This document shows, in pieces, positions 52,602 to 63,410 of a stretch of 64,000 bases of DNA. Both the position numbers and the translations under genes were made by a program. The DNA is taken from NCBI RefSeq assembly GCF_008974265.1, contig NZ_BKZW01000001.1, forward strand, positions 868,001 through 932,000, in the 5' to 3' direction. Numbering within the stretch: the stretch's first letter is position 1; every line of letters starts with the position of its first letter. The DNA is from Dictyobacter vulcani. GTDB taxonomy: Bacteria > Chloroflexota > Ktedonobacteria > Ktedonobacterales > Ktedonobacteraceae. The notes below the pieces were generated by a model that saw only the letters and a program-made list of their open reading frames with translations, searched no databases and was not told the origin of the DNA.

Positions 52602-55600
52602 CTAACGAGTTACTGCTCCATATACTAATGAATTAATAGTATTGAGCAATTCCTCATCTTGATATGGCTTCACCACATATGCACTTGCACCAAGTGACAT
52701 TGCACGTTGCTGGTGTTTAGCCGCCGCACGTGATGTGAGCACTACCAATGGTAACGTTCGATACTGTTCCTGCGCTCGCACAGTAGAAATCAGTTCATAG
52801 CCATCCATACGCGGCATCTCAATATCGAGGAGAACCGCAGCAGGAGTGTCCTGAGAAATCATTTCCAAGGCTTCAACACCATCACGGGCCATTTGAACCG
52901 TCCAGCCATGCTGTTTAAGCATATTGCTCACAACACGACGGACACTCGGACTGTCATCGACCACCAGGATATGCTTACTACCACTTTCTGGTGTCGTGGC
53001 TGCCGCTGCAGTGGGCCGCAATGGCAGATTTTGTGACTTGTTCGAGACATCAACACGCTGTTTTACCTGTCCAATTGAGGCAACTACGTCACGCTTTAAG
53101 AGTGGCATACTACCAATCTTCGAGGAGAGCAACGAGGTTAGCTCAAGCACAAGGACGACGTGACCGTTACCGAGAACAGTACCTCCAGCGATTCCCTCGA
53201 CATCTCGTAAGTGTGGACCGAGATTCTTCATCACCGTATCAAACTTACCACGGATCTCATCAACCACCAGAGCAACGCGATGACCACCAGCATTTACCAG
53301 CAACAACTGCGCCTTATCATCGATAGACGCCGTAGTAGGCAAAGATAAGTACTGTGCCAGCATGTTCAAAGGATACAGGTCATTGCGCACAATCACTGCT
53401 GCCTGTCCACCAGAGCTGGTGCGCTTAAAGTTATCCAAGCGACCAATCGACTCTACGTGAACCGTTGGAATGGCAAACTGCTGTCCAGAAACCTTAACCA
53501 TCATCGCGCTTTGGATAGCCAGGCTGGTAGGGAAGGTCATGGTAAAGGCAGTGCCTAATCCAGGAGCAGATTCGACCGCCAGGGTACCACGTAGACGTGA
53601 GACGCTATCGCGTACTACGTCCAGACCAACCCCGCGTCCACTTTCTTCACTCAGGAATTCCGCAGTCGAGAAACCCGGTTGGAAAATCAAGGATACTACG
53701 TCATCTTCACCAATGTGCTGATCAGCACGAATAATGCCACGCGCGATAGCCGTACGCCGTACCTGCTCACGATCGATACCATTGCCGTCATCGCGCACCG
53801 TAATCATGATCTGATTACCTTCATAAGAAGCCGAGAGCTTGATCTGCCCCATCGGAGACTTACCGCGCTGGATACGTACATCTGGTCTTTCAATCGCATG
53901 GTTAACTGCGTTACGAACCAGATGCAACAAAGGCCCGGCAATCTCTTCATAAACAGTACGGTCAACCTCAGTGGTCTCACCTTCCAGCACAAAGTCGATC
54001 TCTTTACCCTGTTTAAGCGCCACCGCACGCGCTGCGCGGTACAATCGAGGAGCCATCGTTGACAACGGCACCAGACGAACCTTCATCAAATGATCCTGGA
54101 AAGTCGCATTCAAGCGATTTTCACGAGCAAATACACCTTCACATTCACGAATGATTGTATCCATTTCGGTGCTCAATGTTGCCATATCCGAGATACCTTC
54201 GCTCAAACCACGAGCAAGTTGATGGAATTCGGTATAGCGGTCAAGTTCTAGTTCATCAAATTCTGATAAGTGAGCAGGTACCGCACGTCCGTTTTGCCCT
54301 GTTCTGCTCTCAACTCCCTTAGGAGCAGGCAATCCAAGGGCTGTATTAGAGGCAAGCAAGCCACTCTGAGTACCACGAGAGAGACTTTGATCGCCCTCAC
54401 CAGGCATAGCCTGGACCGAACGTCCGCTAGGCAAGGTCGCGGCTTCAAAACGACTATCTAACTTCTGGCCGACATCACCCAGACGATTACTACTTACAGC
54501 CACGTCCGAAACCAGACGCACCAGACGCTGAATACGCTCCTCAAGTACGCTACGGTTCACCAGCATTTCACCAAAGAGGTTGACCAATTCGTCCAGTTTT
54601 TGCAAGCGCACACGCACACTCAGATCACCATGTGTACGAGGTGTAGGTCCATCAGGCGTCTGCTCGCCAGCCACAGTGTTTATCGCTGGTTGGACAGTAC
54701 TATGATCATCATCATCCAGATCTTCTTCCATGATCTGGTTAGATGAACTGCGCTCGCCAAGGAATTCTACGTAGCGTCTATGCAAATCCCGAACTTTACT
54801 GTCCGCAATCACAGCATCATTTCCTGTGATCAACAGTTCTAAAGCCTCTGCCGTATCCAGGATCAGGCTAACCACTGTTGGCGAGATCGCCATGGTCCCT
54901 TCCATAATCAGATCAAGCAGATCTTCAGACACATGGCTTAAGTCGGCGATGGTTTTAAAGCCCATCATACCTGCGGCACCCTTAAGGGTATGGGTTGCAC
55001 GGCGAATACCCTGGATCAGATCCCGATTTCCAGGATTCTTCTCAAGCGCGGCTACGTGCATACTGATCGATTGCAGATGTTCCTCTGCCTCGAGTCGGAA
55101 AATTTCTGCCGCCTCTTCGCCAAAGTCACTTGTGCTAAACGAACTTGCCGTCGTAGTCTTACCAGTTGCTTCGGTCACAGGCATCGATACGACAGGAGGT
55201 TTTGGTGCCGTCCGGGTTGGATCAGGCCCCATAGGTGCAACATTGGAAGAGGGCACCGTGGTTGTCAATCCATGGGTATTCGATCTACCCTGGTTTTCAG
55301 GCGTCGTTCCACCTGATGTTAAACCTGCTGCCAGTGCTGCAGATTCATCACCACCCCTATTCATAATCTGGTTCAGGAATTCCTGCCGAACCTGAATCTC
55401 AATGTCGCTACGCAGACGAGATTCTAATTCCTGCATCGATTCGCCATTGAGCGCTGAAGAATTGGCAACAGGCCCTTGCGTCCTTTGGAGATTCGCATAT
55501 TCCTGGCGCACCTCATAGCGAATCTGCTGCTCTAGCTCGGCTCGCTCACGTGCCGAAACGCTGCTTTGAGCCGCATATTCCTGACGTAACTCTTCACGTA

Positions 55601-57154
55601 ACTGCGCCTCAATCTCAGCTCGTAGGGCAGCGGGATCTCCCTGGCGCTCAAACGTTACCCGTTCACGCAATCCATTAGTATTCGGGTCAACCGTTACATC
55701 CCATGGGCTCCAGCCCATATCTTGTCTTAACTCATGAACATTGCGGCCATTCAGCTGCTCAAATGCCTCACCACAGGACTGGATGGAAATATGTAATTGC
55801 TGCAGAGTTAACTGCATTTGCTCATCAGTCAGTTCAACCCCACCCGTAATTTTGTGAATAAGGTCTAATACCTTTTTGAGCTTTGCATTAGAGACCCACA
55901 TCACCGAAAGTGGTAAATAGCGACGAACTTGTTCAGGACTATTGCGCAAGTTCAGGCCCATAGCCTTGCCTGCCCATATTTCCATACGGTCAAGCGCATC
56001 TTTTGAACCATTCAAGAAGCCCTTAAATTCACCGCGCTGAGCTTCGATGACACCCATCGCATCTCGCAACTGCGCCACTACATTCTTTAATGAGGCCGCC
56101 TGCGTTTCCAGTGATTTCGTCTCGTTCTGGACATCTTCATATGCCTGTGGCAGATGAGACGCCTGTTCTTCAACTGGGAGATTCGCGGGAACTGATGGAA
56201 GCATGTATTGCTGCTCATTTACATCAGTTGGGAGCAGGTACTGCTGCTCGTTTCCACCAATCTGACTATCATATTGAGGGTATGTCATTGATGGCTCTTC
56301 AGCACGAGAAACACCGGGATCGGCAAATATTGAAAACGGCTGGACAGACTCCGGCATCTCAACAGGACGCCGTGTAGAAGCCATCAACGTATCTAAGGCG
56401 CTGGTTGGTGTATTCTGGATAGTGGGCTCCGCTGGAGCAGGCTCTGGCGGATTATATTCTGGCTGCGTTGGAGTCACTGGCACAGGTGACATTGAGGAGG
56501 TTGTATCAAAACGCGTCCCCAATGCGGGCTCTTCAGGCCAACCAATATCTTCACCGGATGGAACAGATTGAGTTCGGAAAGAAGCCAACACCTCATCAAA
56601 CGAAGGCATCGATGATGATAACGGCGATTGAGGTGGAGGCATTTCAAAAAATGGCGTAGGCGGAAGAGAAGAAGGTGTAGCCGGCGTCTGAGCAGGGTAA
56701 CTTTCCTGAACAGGTGCGCCATCTCCCACAGGAGAATTAGCAGATTCAACCAGAGCACGATAGCGAGCATAGTCGGCATCATCCTCCGCAATCACAGCTT
56801 CTTCATCAATACCACCGCGGATACCTCCAGGAGTCTACGCAGACGGTCTAATGAACGCTCTAGAAGTCCCCTTGAGGGATCATCCAGCGTAATTAGACCA
56901 TCCAAAGCGTCACCCAGGATGTCTTCCATACCATGAGCCACATGGGCCAGGCCAGGAAAGTCCATCATGGAAGCGGAACCGCCAATGGTGTGAGTGCGGC
57001 GGTAAGTTTCTTCGAGGGCATCCATGTCGCCAGGTGACTGTGCCAGTCGCCCGAGGTTCGTCTCGATTTCTGGCAAATAGCTATTCACCTCTTCGATAAA
57101 CGAATCGAGGACGGATAGTTTATCAAATGTGTTCGACATGTTGCGCGTACTCAC
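52602..57154 (-). CDS. cheA: Hybrid CheA histidine kinase with two Hpt domains and a receiver (frameshifted)
   Basis: A 1,517-residue CheA when one G is restored at 56824-56825, which joins the two frames. First Hpt: RTHTIGGSASMMDF at about residue 51. Second Hpt: about residue 740, THTLKGAAGMMGF. Between them is a 500-residue Pro/Gln-rich and coiled-coil region with a GluArg-rich helix (LREELRQEYAAQ). Then the H-dimer domain (LVNLFGEMLVNRSVLEERI), HATPase (LLHLVRNAVNHAIERP, DDGNGID, GRGVGLDVV), CheW-like domain, and a C-terminal receiver (HILVVDDSPSVRR, D in VLLDIEMPRMDG). It resembles PilL/ChpA of type IV pili chemosensory systems. The break would remove the first Hpt only. Confidence 0.9.
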
Positions 57155-57283
57155 TTAACTATTCTGGTGTTACCTCTCCCTCGCTCTCCTCTTTCATCTC
57201 TAGAGAAGAACAACCATGGGAGAAGTAACACCTTACTTCTATAGACTTACTACATCATAATTGTAGAGAGGCTATATGAACGA

Positions 57284-59380
57284 TTACTGATTCTGGTCGT
57301 GAATTTCATTCTGCCAGCTTGGGCGTGAATTAGTAGCCTGACCAGGATACTGTTGTGGCTGCTGCTGATATGGTGACGGAAGCAATCCAGAGTTGGGCAC
57401 CTGCTGTCCAAAACCAGAATTCGCTGGTGGATAGAAGGGCTGACCCGGATTAGGATTGCCAAAGTTCTGGCTCGGGTTTGAACCACCAAAATTCTGACCC
57501 GGATTAGGATTACCAAAGTTCTGGCCAGAGTTGGGAACACCAAAGTTCTGGCCGGAGTTTGAACCACCAAAGTTCTGGTTAGAATTATATTGTGATGCAC
57601 CAAAACCAGCATTCTGGTTCTGTTGATTATCAAACTCACTTAAATCGCTGAAATCTAACTGATTTCCAAAGAACTGCTGGTTATTACCATTCCCACCAAA
57701 GTTGTTCTGGTCTGGCATCTGAGACTGGAAACCTCCAGGTGGCAAGGCAGCTGCATTATTGAAGTCTGACTGACCATTCAGTGAAAACTGTCCAGAACGG
57801 GTTCCCATAGAAACTAATGAACCACTATTGCCAGGCTCAGGGAGCGGTGGAAAATTCCCACCGAAGCTCTGTCCCCAACCATTATCGGAGCCAGCACCAA
57901 GGGCATTTCCAAAGGACTGATCGCCCTGGTCAGACATTTCACTCATTGCGCTTACATTAGAGAACGAGCCAAGCATGTCATTTGTACGATCTGGCAGGCG
58001 GAAAGTTGATACCGAAGCACGCAATTGCTCAGAGAGTTCGGCCAGATAACTTACACTTACTGCTGCTTCCTGTGTACCAGCATCGGTCTGACGTGTGATT
58101 TCCGAGATACGACCCATAGCAACAGCAACAGCTTCAGAAACTGAAGTCTGTTCGTTCGCAGCGCGAGCGATATTTTCAATCATTTGCGCCTGTCGTTCTA
58201 CCGCACTATAAATAGAGTTCAATGAGCGACCAGCATCGTCAGCCAGTTGGGATCCTTTAACCACTTCCTGGGTGCTATCTTCCATAGCCACAACAGCTTC
58301 GTAGGTATCACCCTGAATACTTTTTACCAGTGTGGCAATACGTTTGGTAGATTCTGTTGAACGTTCTGCCAGCAGGCGGATTTCATCAGCAACAACGGCA
58401 AATCCACGACCATGCTCACCAGCCATAGCCGACTGAATAGCGGCGTTCAACGCCAGCAAGTTGGTCTGATCAGCGATGTCCTCAATGATACGAACAATTT
58501 CACCGATTTCGTTCGAACGCTCACCAAGACGTTTAATTTTCTTAGCGGTCTCCTGTACGTTCTCACGAATGAGCATCATACCCTCAATCGTTTGACGCAC
58601 AGCTTGTTGACCATTATTGGCACTACGGAGCGCTTCCTGCGCCATATCCACACTCAACTGGGCGTTGCGAGCTACGTTCTGGATAAAGACGGCCAGCGCT
58701 TCTACAGCCTCAGTCGTCTGGATAATTTGTTTTACCTGTGTCTCTGAGGCCTGAGCCAACTCAGCCGAGCGGTCCAGAATGCGCCGTGTAGCATTGGTTA
58801 CCTGTACAGCGGTGGATTGTACACGACCTACAACCTTGGCTAGCTCTTCAATCATATAGTTGAACGAGTCGGCCAACACACCCAGAGTATCCGGTGTTAC
58901 CTCAGCCTGTACACGTAGATCACCATCACCAACTGCACTTACTTCCTGCAGCAACTTCTCAATCTGTGCTTGCAAGGCGGCTGCGTCATTTCCACCGCCA
59001 CCCATAGCCACACTGGGTGAAGAACCCTGGCCGTCTAAAACAGCATTTAATGAGCTGGCCAGCTGACTTAGCTCACCATCACCATTTACCGCTGCACGTA
59101 CCGAACGATCTCCGCTGGCAAAATCGCGACAGACCTCTGCCAGACCCAGTAAATTGCTTTTGATACTGCGTTGTATACTAAGAGTAAAGAAGAAACCAAT
59201 AATAGCAACAATAACAGCACAGGCAAAAGCAACATAACCAGCGGCATTTGCACCTGCACCTAAAGCCAAAAAACCAACGACGAATAAAAGTATTGCAGGA
59301 ATAATAGCCGAGGAGCCATATAGCCCTAGCTTAAGCGGCCCGCTAATCGCCGAACCGCTTCTATTTTGATCGGGATTCAT
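57284..59380 (-). CDS. Methyl-accepting chemotaxis-like transducer with Asn/Gly/Gln-rich tail (PilJ-like)
   Basis: A 698-residue transducer. Two membrane spans close together at about residues 15-75 ([18 protein letters not shown], then [17 protein letters not shown]) leave almost no outer sensor domain. Two HAMP-like linkers follow (about 75-125 and 150-205), and the MA signalling domain (about 215-480) with the hairpin tip motif [18 protein letters not shown]. The last 200 residues are low-complexity ([18 protein letters not shown]) with six copies of a GQNFG-type repeat, unlike any MCP tail I know. The lack of a periplasmic sensor suggests an intracellular or partner-derived signal. Confidence 0.9.
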   Translation of the reverse strand: MNPDQNRSGSAISGPLKLGLYGSSAIIPAILLFVVGFLALGAGANAAGYVAFACAVIVAIIGFFFTLSIQRSIKSNLLGLAEVCRDFASGDRSVRAAVNGDGELSQLASSLNAVLDGQGSSPSVAMGGGGNDAAALQAQIEKLLQEVSAVGDGDLRVQAEVTPDTLGVLADSFNYMIEELAKVVGRVQSTAVQVTNATRRILDRSAELAQASETQVKQIIQTTEAVEALAVFIQNVARNAQLSVDMAQEALRSANNGQQAVRQTIEGMMLIRENVQETAKKIKRLGERSNEIGEIVRIIEDIADQTNLLALNAAIQSAMAGEHGRGFAVVADEIRLLAERSTESTKRIATLVKSIQGDTYEAVVAMEDSTQEVVKGSQLADDAGRSLNSIYSAVERQAQMIENIARAANEQTSVSEAVAVAMGRISEITRQTDAGTQEAAVSVSYLAELSEQLRASVSTFRLPDRTNDMLGSFSNVSAMSEMSDQGDQSFGNALGAGSDNGWGQSFGGNFPPLPEPGNSGSLVSMGTRSGQFSLNGQSDFNNAAALPPGGFQSQMPDQNNFGGNGNNQQFFGNQLDFSDLSEFDNQQNQNAGFGASQYNSNQNFGGSNSGQNFGVPNSGQNFGNPNPGQNFGGSNPSQNFGNPNPGQPFYPPANSGFGQQVPNSGLLPSPYQQQPQQYPGQATNSRPSWQNEIHDQNQ

Positions 59381-59457
59381 CCGCCAGACCTCCAGTGATA
59401 AAAAATATATCTATCTCAATTTAGGCAACCATACGACAGGTTACCGCCCTATTATCA

Positions 59458-60060
59458 TTAGGCCTTATAGCGCTGCATTTTTTCAGAAAAAAGAATATGG
59501 GCTACATCCAGGACTACAATTACGCGATTTGCTAATACCGCGCTTCCTGTAGCATATGGAGCCACCCCGGATGGAATAGTAGCCTGGCGTACATTTCCAT
59601 TGATGGCTGAGGCTGGAATCGGCAGCATTTCACTCACCCCATCCACAGCTAAACAGATAACCATTTCATTACTCTGTAGCGATAACAAACGCGTACGTGG
59701 AGTATATGCCATCTGCTCTACGCCTAAAAACATTCGTAAGTCTACCACTGAGACAATAGAACCACGCAGGTTCATTACCCCTTTAACCCAGGAGACAACA
59801 TTGGGGACTGGCGTTAACTCAACGAGTCGCTCAACGCCTTGTACCAACTCAGCCTTGACCGCCAGTTCATGATCAGCTAAAGAGAACACGAGGTATTGCT
59901 CCCCAATAGCTGCAGGAGGTGGATTTTCTCCATCCGGAGAACCCACACCGAATTGTCCCTGCGCGAGTTGTAGCTGCAGGGCTGCAACTGATGGCGACTG
60001 TGAGATTAATTGCTGAATGGCAGCAAAGGCTTCACGTTTTTTCTGATCTTCACTGGACAC
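59458..60060 (-). CDS. cheW: CheW-like adaptor
   Basis: A 200-residue CheW-type SH3-like coupling protein that links the transducer and CheA. The CheW pattern is VLQYLVFSLADHELAVKAELV, followed by VSWVKGVMNLRGSIVSVVDLR, and a conserved C-terminal strand (VLANRVIVVLDVAHIL). An N-terminal extension of about 45 residues is not part of the domain. It lies between the receiver genes and the transducer gene, as in pil-chp (PilI) order. Confidence 0.9.
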   Translation of the reverse strand: MSSEDQKKREAFAAIQQLISQSPSVAALQLQLAQGQFGVGSPDGENPPPAAIGEQYLVFSLADHELAVKAELVQGVERLVELTPVPNVVSWVKGVMNLRGSIVSVVDLRMFLGVEQMAYTPRTRLLSLQSNEMVICLAVDGVSEMLPIPASAINGNVRQATIPSGVAPYATGSAVLANRVIVVLDVAHILFSEKMQRYKA

Positions 60061-60175
60061 AAAACTTACTCCATATAGGGCACAAGAAGCGGGAGGCTCT
60101 TATGCGAGATCATTGGCGGAAGATAAGCAGAGGCGAATCCTTTGCCCTTGCTTCACCCTCCACCAGTGCAATATC

Positions 60176-60541
60176 TTAAATAAGACGTCGCACACTAGCT
60201 ACTAACTCATCACCATTAAAGGGCTTGGTAATATAGAGGTCAGCCCCCTGTCGCATTCCCCAGGCTTTATCCAATGGGGTATTCTTGGACGTCAACAAAA
60301 TGATTGGGATATTCCGGCTCATTTCTGAGTTTTTCAACTTCCGGCATACCTGGAAACCATTTTGTTTTGGCAACACGACATCAAGTACGATACATTGTGG
60401 ACGTTCTCTAAATACTTTCTCCACCGCCTCTTCCCCATCAACGGCCGTCACAACATCAAAGCCGCTATTGCGCAGTGGCGTGACGATCATCGTCAGCTCT
60501 GTCCAACTATCGTCCACAACGAGTATTTTCTGCCCAGGCAT
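60176..60541 (-). CDS. CheY-like response regulator (PilH-like)
   Basis: A 121-residue single receiver domain. Acid pair D10-D11 in ILVVDDSW, phosphoacceptor in VLDVVLPKQNG, Thr/Ser switch in LLTSKN and Lys in TKPFNGDEL are all present, so it should be phosphorylated by CheA. It lies between the other receiver and cheW, the position of PilH in pilG-H-I-J-L operons. Confidence 0.93.
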   Translation of the reverse strand: MPGQKILVVDDSWTELTMIVTPLRNSGFDVVTAVDGEEAVEKVFRERPQCIVLDVVLPKQNGFQVCRKLKNSEMSRNIPIILLTSKNTPLDKAWGMRQGADLYITKPFNGDELVASVRRLI

Positions 60542-60646
60542 CTGATTATAACCTTTCCTAACAAGCCAATCTGCATTGGGAATTCTAGCTCACCCTTCAA
60601 ACCGCCCTACCAAAGATGCCGAGCATCAATAGTACTATGACCGGGA

Positions 60647-61073
60647 TTAGCCGCGATAGCGTAAGCGAGGGCGTGTCCCCTCCTGTTGGGCGGGTACACG
60701 TTCTTGCCAGTTCGCAAGATGCTTTTTGACTGTTTGCACTAATTCAGCCGAGTCAAATGGTTTCGTTAGATACTCTGTGGACCCCGCTAAGCGGCCTCGC
60801 ATCTTGTCAAACAAGCCATCCTTCCCACTCAGCATAATAATGGGAATTTGCCGAAACTGCAAGTGTTTGCGTATTATCTGGCAAATTTGGTACCCATCCA
60901 TCCGCGGAAGTTGGATGTCTAACAAGATAAGGGCCGGCATCTCATCAGCAACAGAGGTCAACGCGCTGAGCCCATCGCCAACGGTCACCACCTTGATATG
61001 TTCTCGCTGTAATGTCATTTGCATTGCGCACAGTGGGACTATCGTCTACGACGAGTACTGTTGGTTCAGCCAT
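60647..61073 (-). CDS. CheY-like response regulator (PilG-like), frameshifted
   Basis: A 141-residue receiver when one A is removed at 61018-61020, which joins MAEPTVLVVDDSPTVRNA to MTLQREHIKVVTVGDG. The true start at 61073 overlaps the TAA of the upstream gene by one base (TAATG), so they are translationally coupled. Acid pair DD in VVDDS, D in LLDIQLPRMDG, S in MLSGKD and K in TKPFDSAEL are present. If the base is real, only the truncated frame from an internal ATG would be made, without the acid pair. Confidence 0.85.
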
Positions 61074-62476
61074 TAGATTGACCTCCTTCGCGTATCAGGC
61101 GACCACATTTCCCCATTATTATCAGCGGGGTTCTGCCAATTTTGTACAATTCCTAAAGAAGAGGGTTGAATAGTGTCTCGACCCCGGGACAATTGGGTGT
61201 TTCGATGCGCCCGGTAAATCTGATATTGTTGCACTTCATGATCGATCTCAGACAGGAAAATCCGCCAGGCAACGGTTAATTGCCGACCAATATGCGAATT
61301 ACCAACTTCGTCGCGCAACAATTCAGTAAAGATCATACGCAAAAAAGCCACCAGGCCTTGTACGGCTTCCCAATAAAATTCTTCGAGTTGCTCGCCCTTC
61401 ACAAGCTTGTTGAGGGTCAGTATATCATTACAATCAAGTTGACCATAATGGAATGATGTTGTTTCCAGAATAGGAAATTGTTGTCGGGCAAAGGCTTGCA
61501 ACTGGGGCATAAACCGGCGTTCCAGATAACGGGCGATTTCCATGGAGGGTATATTTCCGCGTCCACGTAAACTGCGCGCATAGGAGCCGTGGTGTACTAA
61601 TAACCCATTAATACATTCTGAGAGCGTGGTAATCAATCCCAGCAGGTGTTGCTCAGGATTTGAAGATTGGCGCTGCTGCGCCAGTAAATATTGACATTTG
61701 ATAATAATATTAGATAAATCACTCTGCAGTTCAGTCTCCAGAGCAGTATCTACCACTTCAATCAAATTTAACTCGAGCAGGCGAGCCATAATCCGGGCGA
61801 CCCGAGCTTCAGGAGACATCAAAGCAAGAGCAACGGCTTGCAAAGTCAGTTCTCCATTGGAGAGGCACAAAACCTCAATACCCTCTTGATTCAGCCCTAA
61901 ATTGCGAACATCATTGCTTACCTCGGGTTGCCAGCGAGCAACGGTTGTACGGGTCAGATGGGTCACACCTTCACCCATAATCTCTTCCCATTCATCCGCT
62001 TGCCGTAAAGCTTCAAGCAACACTGAATCAACGTCTAATGGCTGCATCTTACTTTCCATAGGAATAACCTGGCGATGAAAAGCAAAACGCCCATTGACCC
62101 AGCGCAAGGCATGGCTGATGGACTGCGTCACTAAAAATTCAAGTCGACGCTGCATCTCACTGGCGGTCATCCAGCCACGTTCAACCAGCAAAGCTAAAGA
62201 CATATGCATGTCTCCACGCGCCAACTCACGAATATATTGTGCACGAGGAGGATCCAATTTATTGAGCAGACAAAGCATGCCCAACACATCGGGTTGGGGG
62301 ACTCCATCTTCATGTAATCCAACAATCTGCCCTTTACGTAAGCTGATCGAAAGTGTCTCTGGTCCTGAGGTCACAAATAACTTTCCAGTTTTTCCACTCA
62401 GGGCCAGCATTTTTAAAATAGATTGAAGACCTAGCGTTTGCAGATCTCCATCCATGATGCGGTCTTGCTGCTCCAT
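61073..62476 (-). CDS. DUF4388 domain protein, PatA-like
   Basis: A 467-residue protein. The N-terminal 100 residues are a DUF4388/PATAN domain (DGDLQTLGLQSILKMLALSG then KTGKLFVTSGPETL). A second helical part (about 105-210) and a long helical C-terminus (about 220-460) follow. In cyanobacteria PATAN domains are often joined to a receiver to make PatA/PilG-type regulators; here the receiver is a separate, overlapping gene next to it. It is the first gene of the chemosensory operon and probably sets the output of the pathway. Confidence 0.85.
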   Translation of the reverse strand: MEQQDRIMDGDLQTLGLQSILKMLALSGKTGKLFVTSGPETLSISLRKGQIVGLHEDGVPQPDVLGMLCLLNKLDPPRAQYIRELARGDMHMSLALLVERGWMTASEMQRRLEFLVTQSISHALRWVNGRFAFHRQVIPMESKMQPLDVDSVLLEALRQADEWEEIMGEGVTHLTRTTVARWQPEVSNDVRNLGLNQEGIEVLCLSNGELTLQAVALALMSPEARVARIMARLLELNLIEVVDTALETELQSDLSNIIIKCQYLLAQQRQSSNPEQHLLGLITTLSECINGLLVHHGSYARSLRGRGNIPSMEIARYLERRFMPQLQAFARQQFPILETTSFHYGQLDCNDILTLNKLVKGEQLEEFYWEAVQGLVAFLRMIFTELLRDEVGNSHIGRQLTVAWRIFLSEIDHEVQQYQIYRAHRNTQLSRGRDTIQPSSLGIVQNWQNPADNNGEMWSPDTRRRSI

Positions 62477-63410
62477 TCTTTTCCCAGTTCCTTTACCAGA
62501 CTAGCTTGCGGATGCGATAAATATGTTCTATGCAAGCGGTCTTGTCACAGGCTCCTTGCGGATATCTATCCATAACTCCACATGGCCTGTTATGCCGGCA
62601 GCAAATCCCTGCCCCCACTAGCAGGTACGCAAACACAGCCGCCGTTGCTTTCTATGACATATGAGTGGTTTAGAAGACATCCAGATACATATTACGCAGA
62701 TCCCTGATAACGGTTATACCAGCGTATAGCCCGCATACTGCAAGAGACCCATGTAGCTATGAAAAAAAGAGTTGCGTTGTCACGCACTATGGATGTCATT
62801 CTCATCATTGCTCCCATTCCTCCCCCCAACCTAAAAACACTGCTATCTTCCAACCGCATGTTCAGACGAAACAATCACAAACAATATGGGCAACATCTAC
62901 ACATTTCTACCACAAATATATATCTATTTTTATCTTCGCTATGATAAAAAGGGAGATTTTTTCTTCGGTACTTTGAAGAGGCATTTCCTTTTAGCGGCAT
63001 AGATAAAAGGTCTATCCTCAAAGATAGCGGCTGCTATCCCTTCCCATCATAAGATATTGTGTCTTATCCATATATCCCCTCCCAACCCAATCCTGTTATC
63101 CTTCCACACATCAGGAAAGTTCAACAGATCTCCGGCATTAGCATACTAGAAATCCCGACTTTTCACCACCCCACTACTCTTCTGGGTATATCTATATACT
63201 ATCGCGATTCAGTGCACAATGCCAGAACTTATTATGGCATACAGTAGCATAAAAAGAAACATCTTTGCCACCTTGTTTTTCCTATCCGCATGCCGTAACA
63301 ATCAGCGTTTCCTGAAAAACTGAAAAATTACCTTCTTTAAAGTGTACTGCTAAATGAGTTAGGTCGCTATAAAAAATCAAGATACGGCATTAAAATTTTA
63401 TTAAAGTTTT
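62477..63410. other. 934-bp gap without a convincing gene
   Basis: A/T-rich in places. Short open frames (60-62 residues) near 62759-62944 and 63059-63247 have no ribosome site, no family resemblance and low coding character. The promoter of the chemosensory operon should lie here (62477-62700). Nothing else can be supported. Confidence 0.4.

Noticed and set aside
62692..63247. Short open frames in the gap before the OmpR-type regulator
   Set aside because: Three of about 60 residues on both strands, with no ribosome sites and no recognisable sequence pattern; chance frames.
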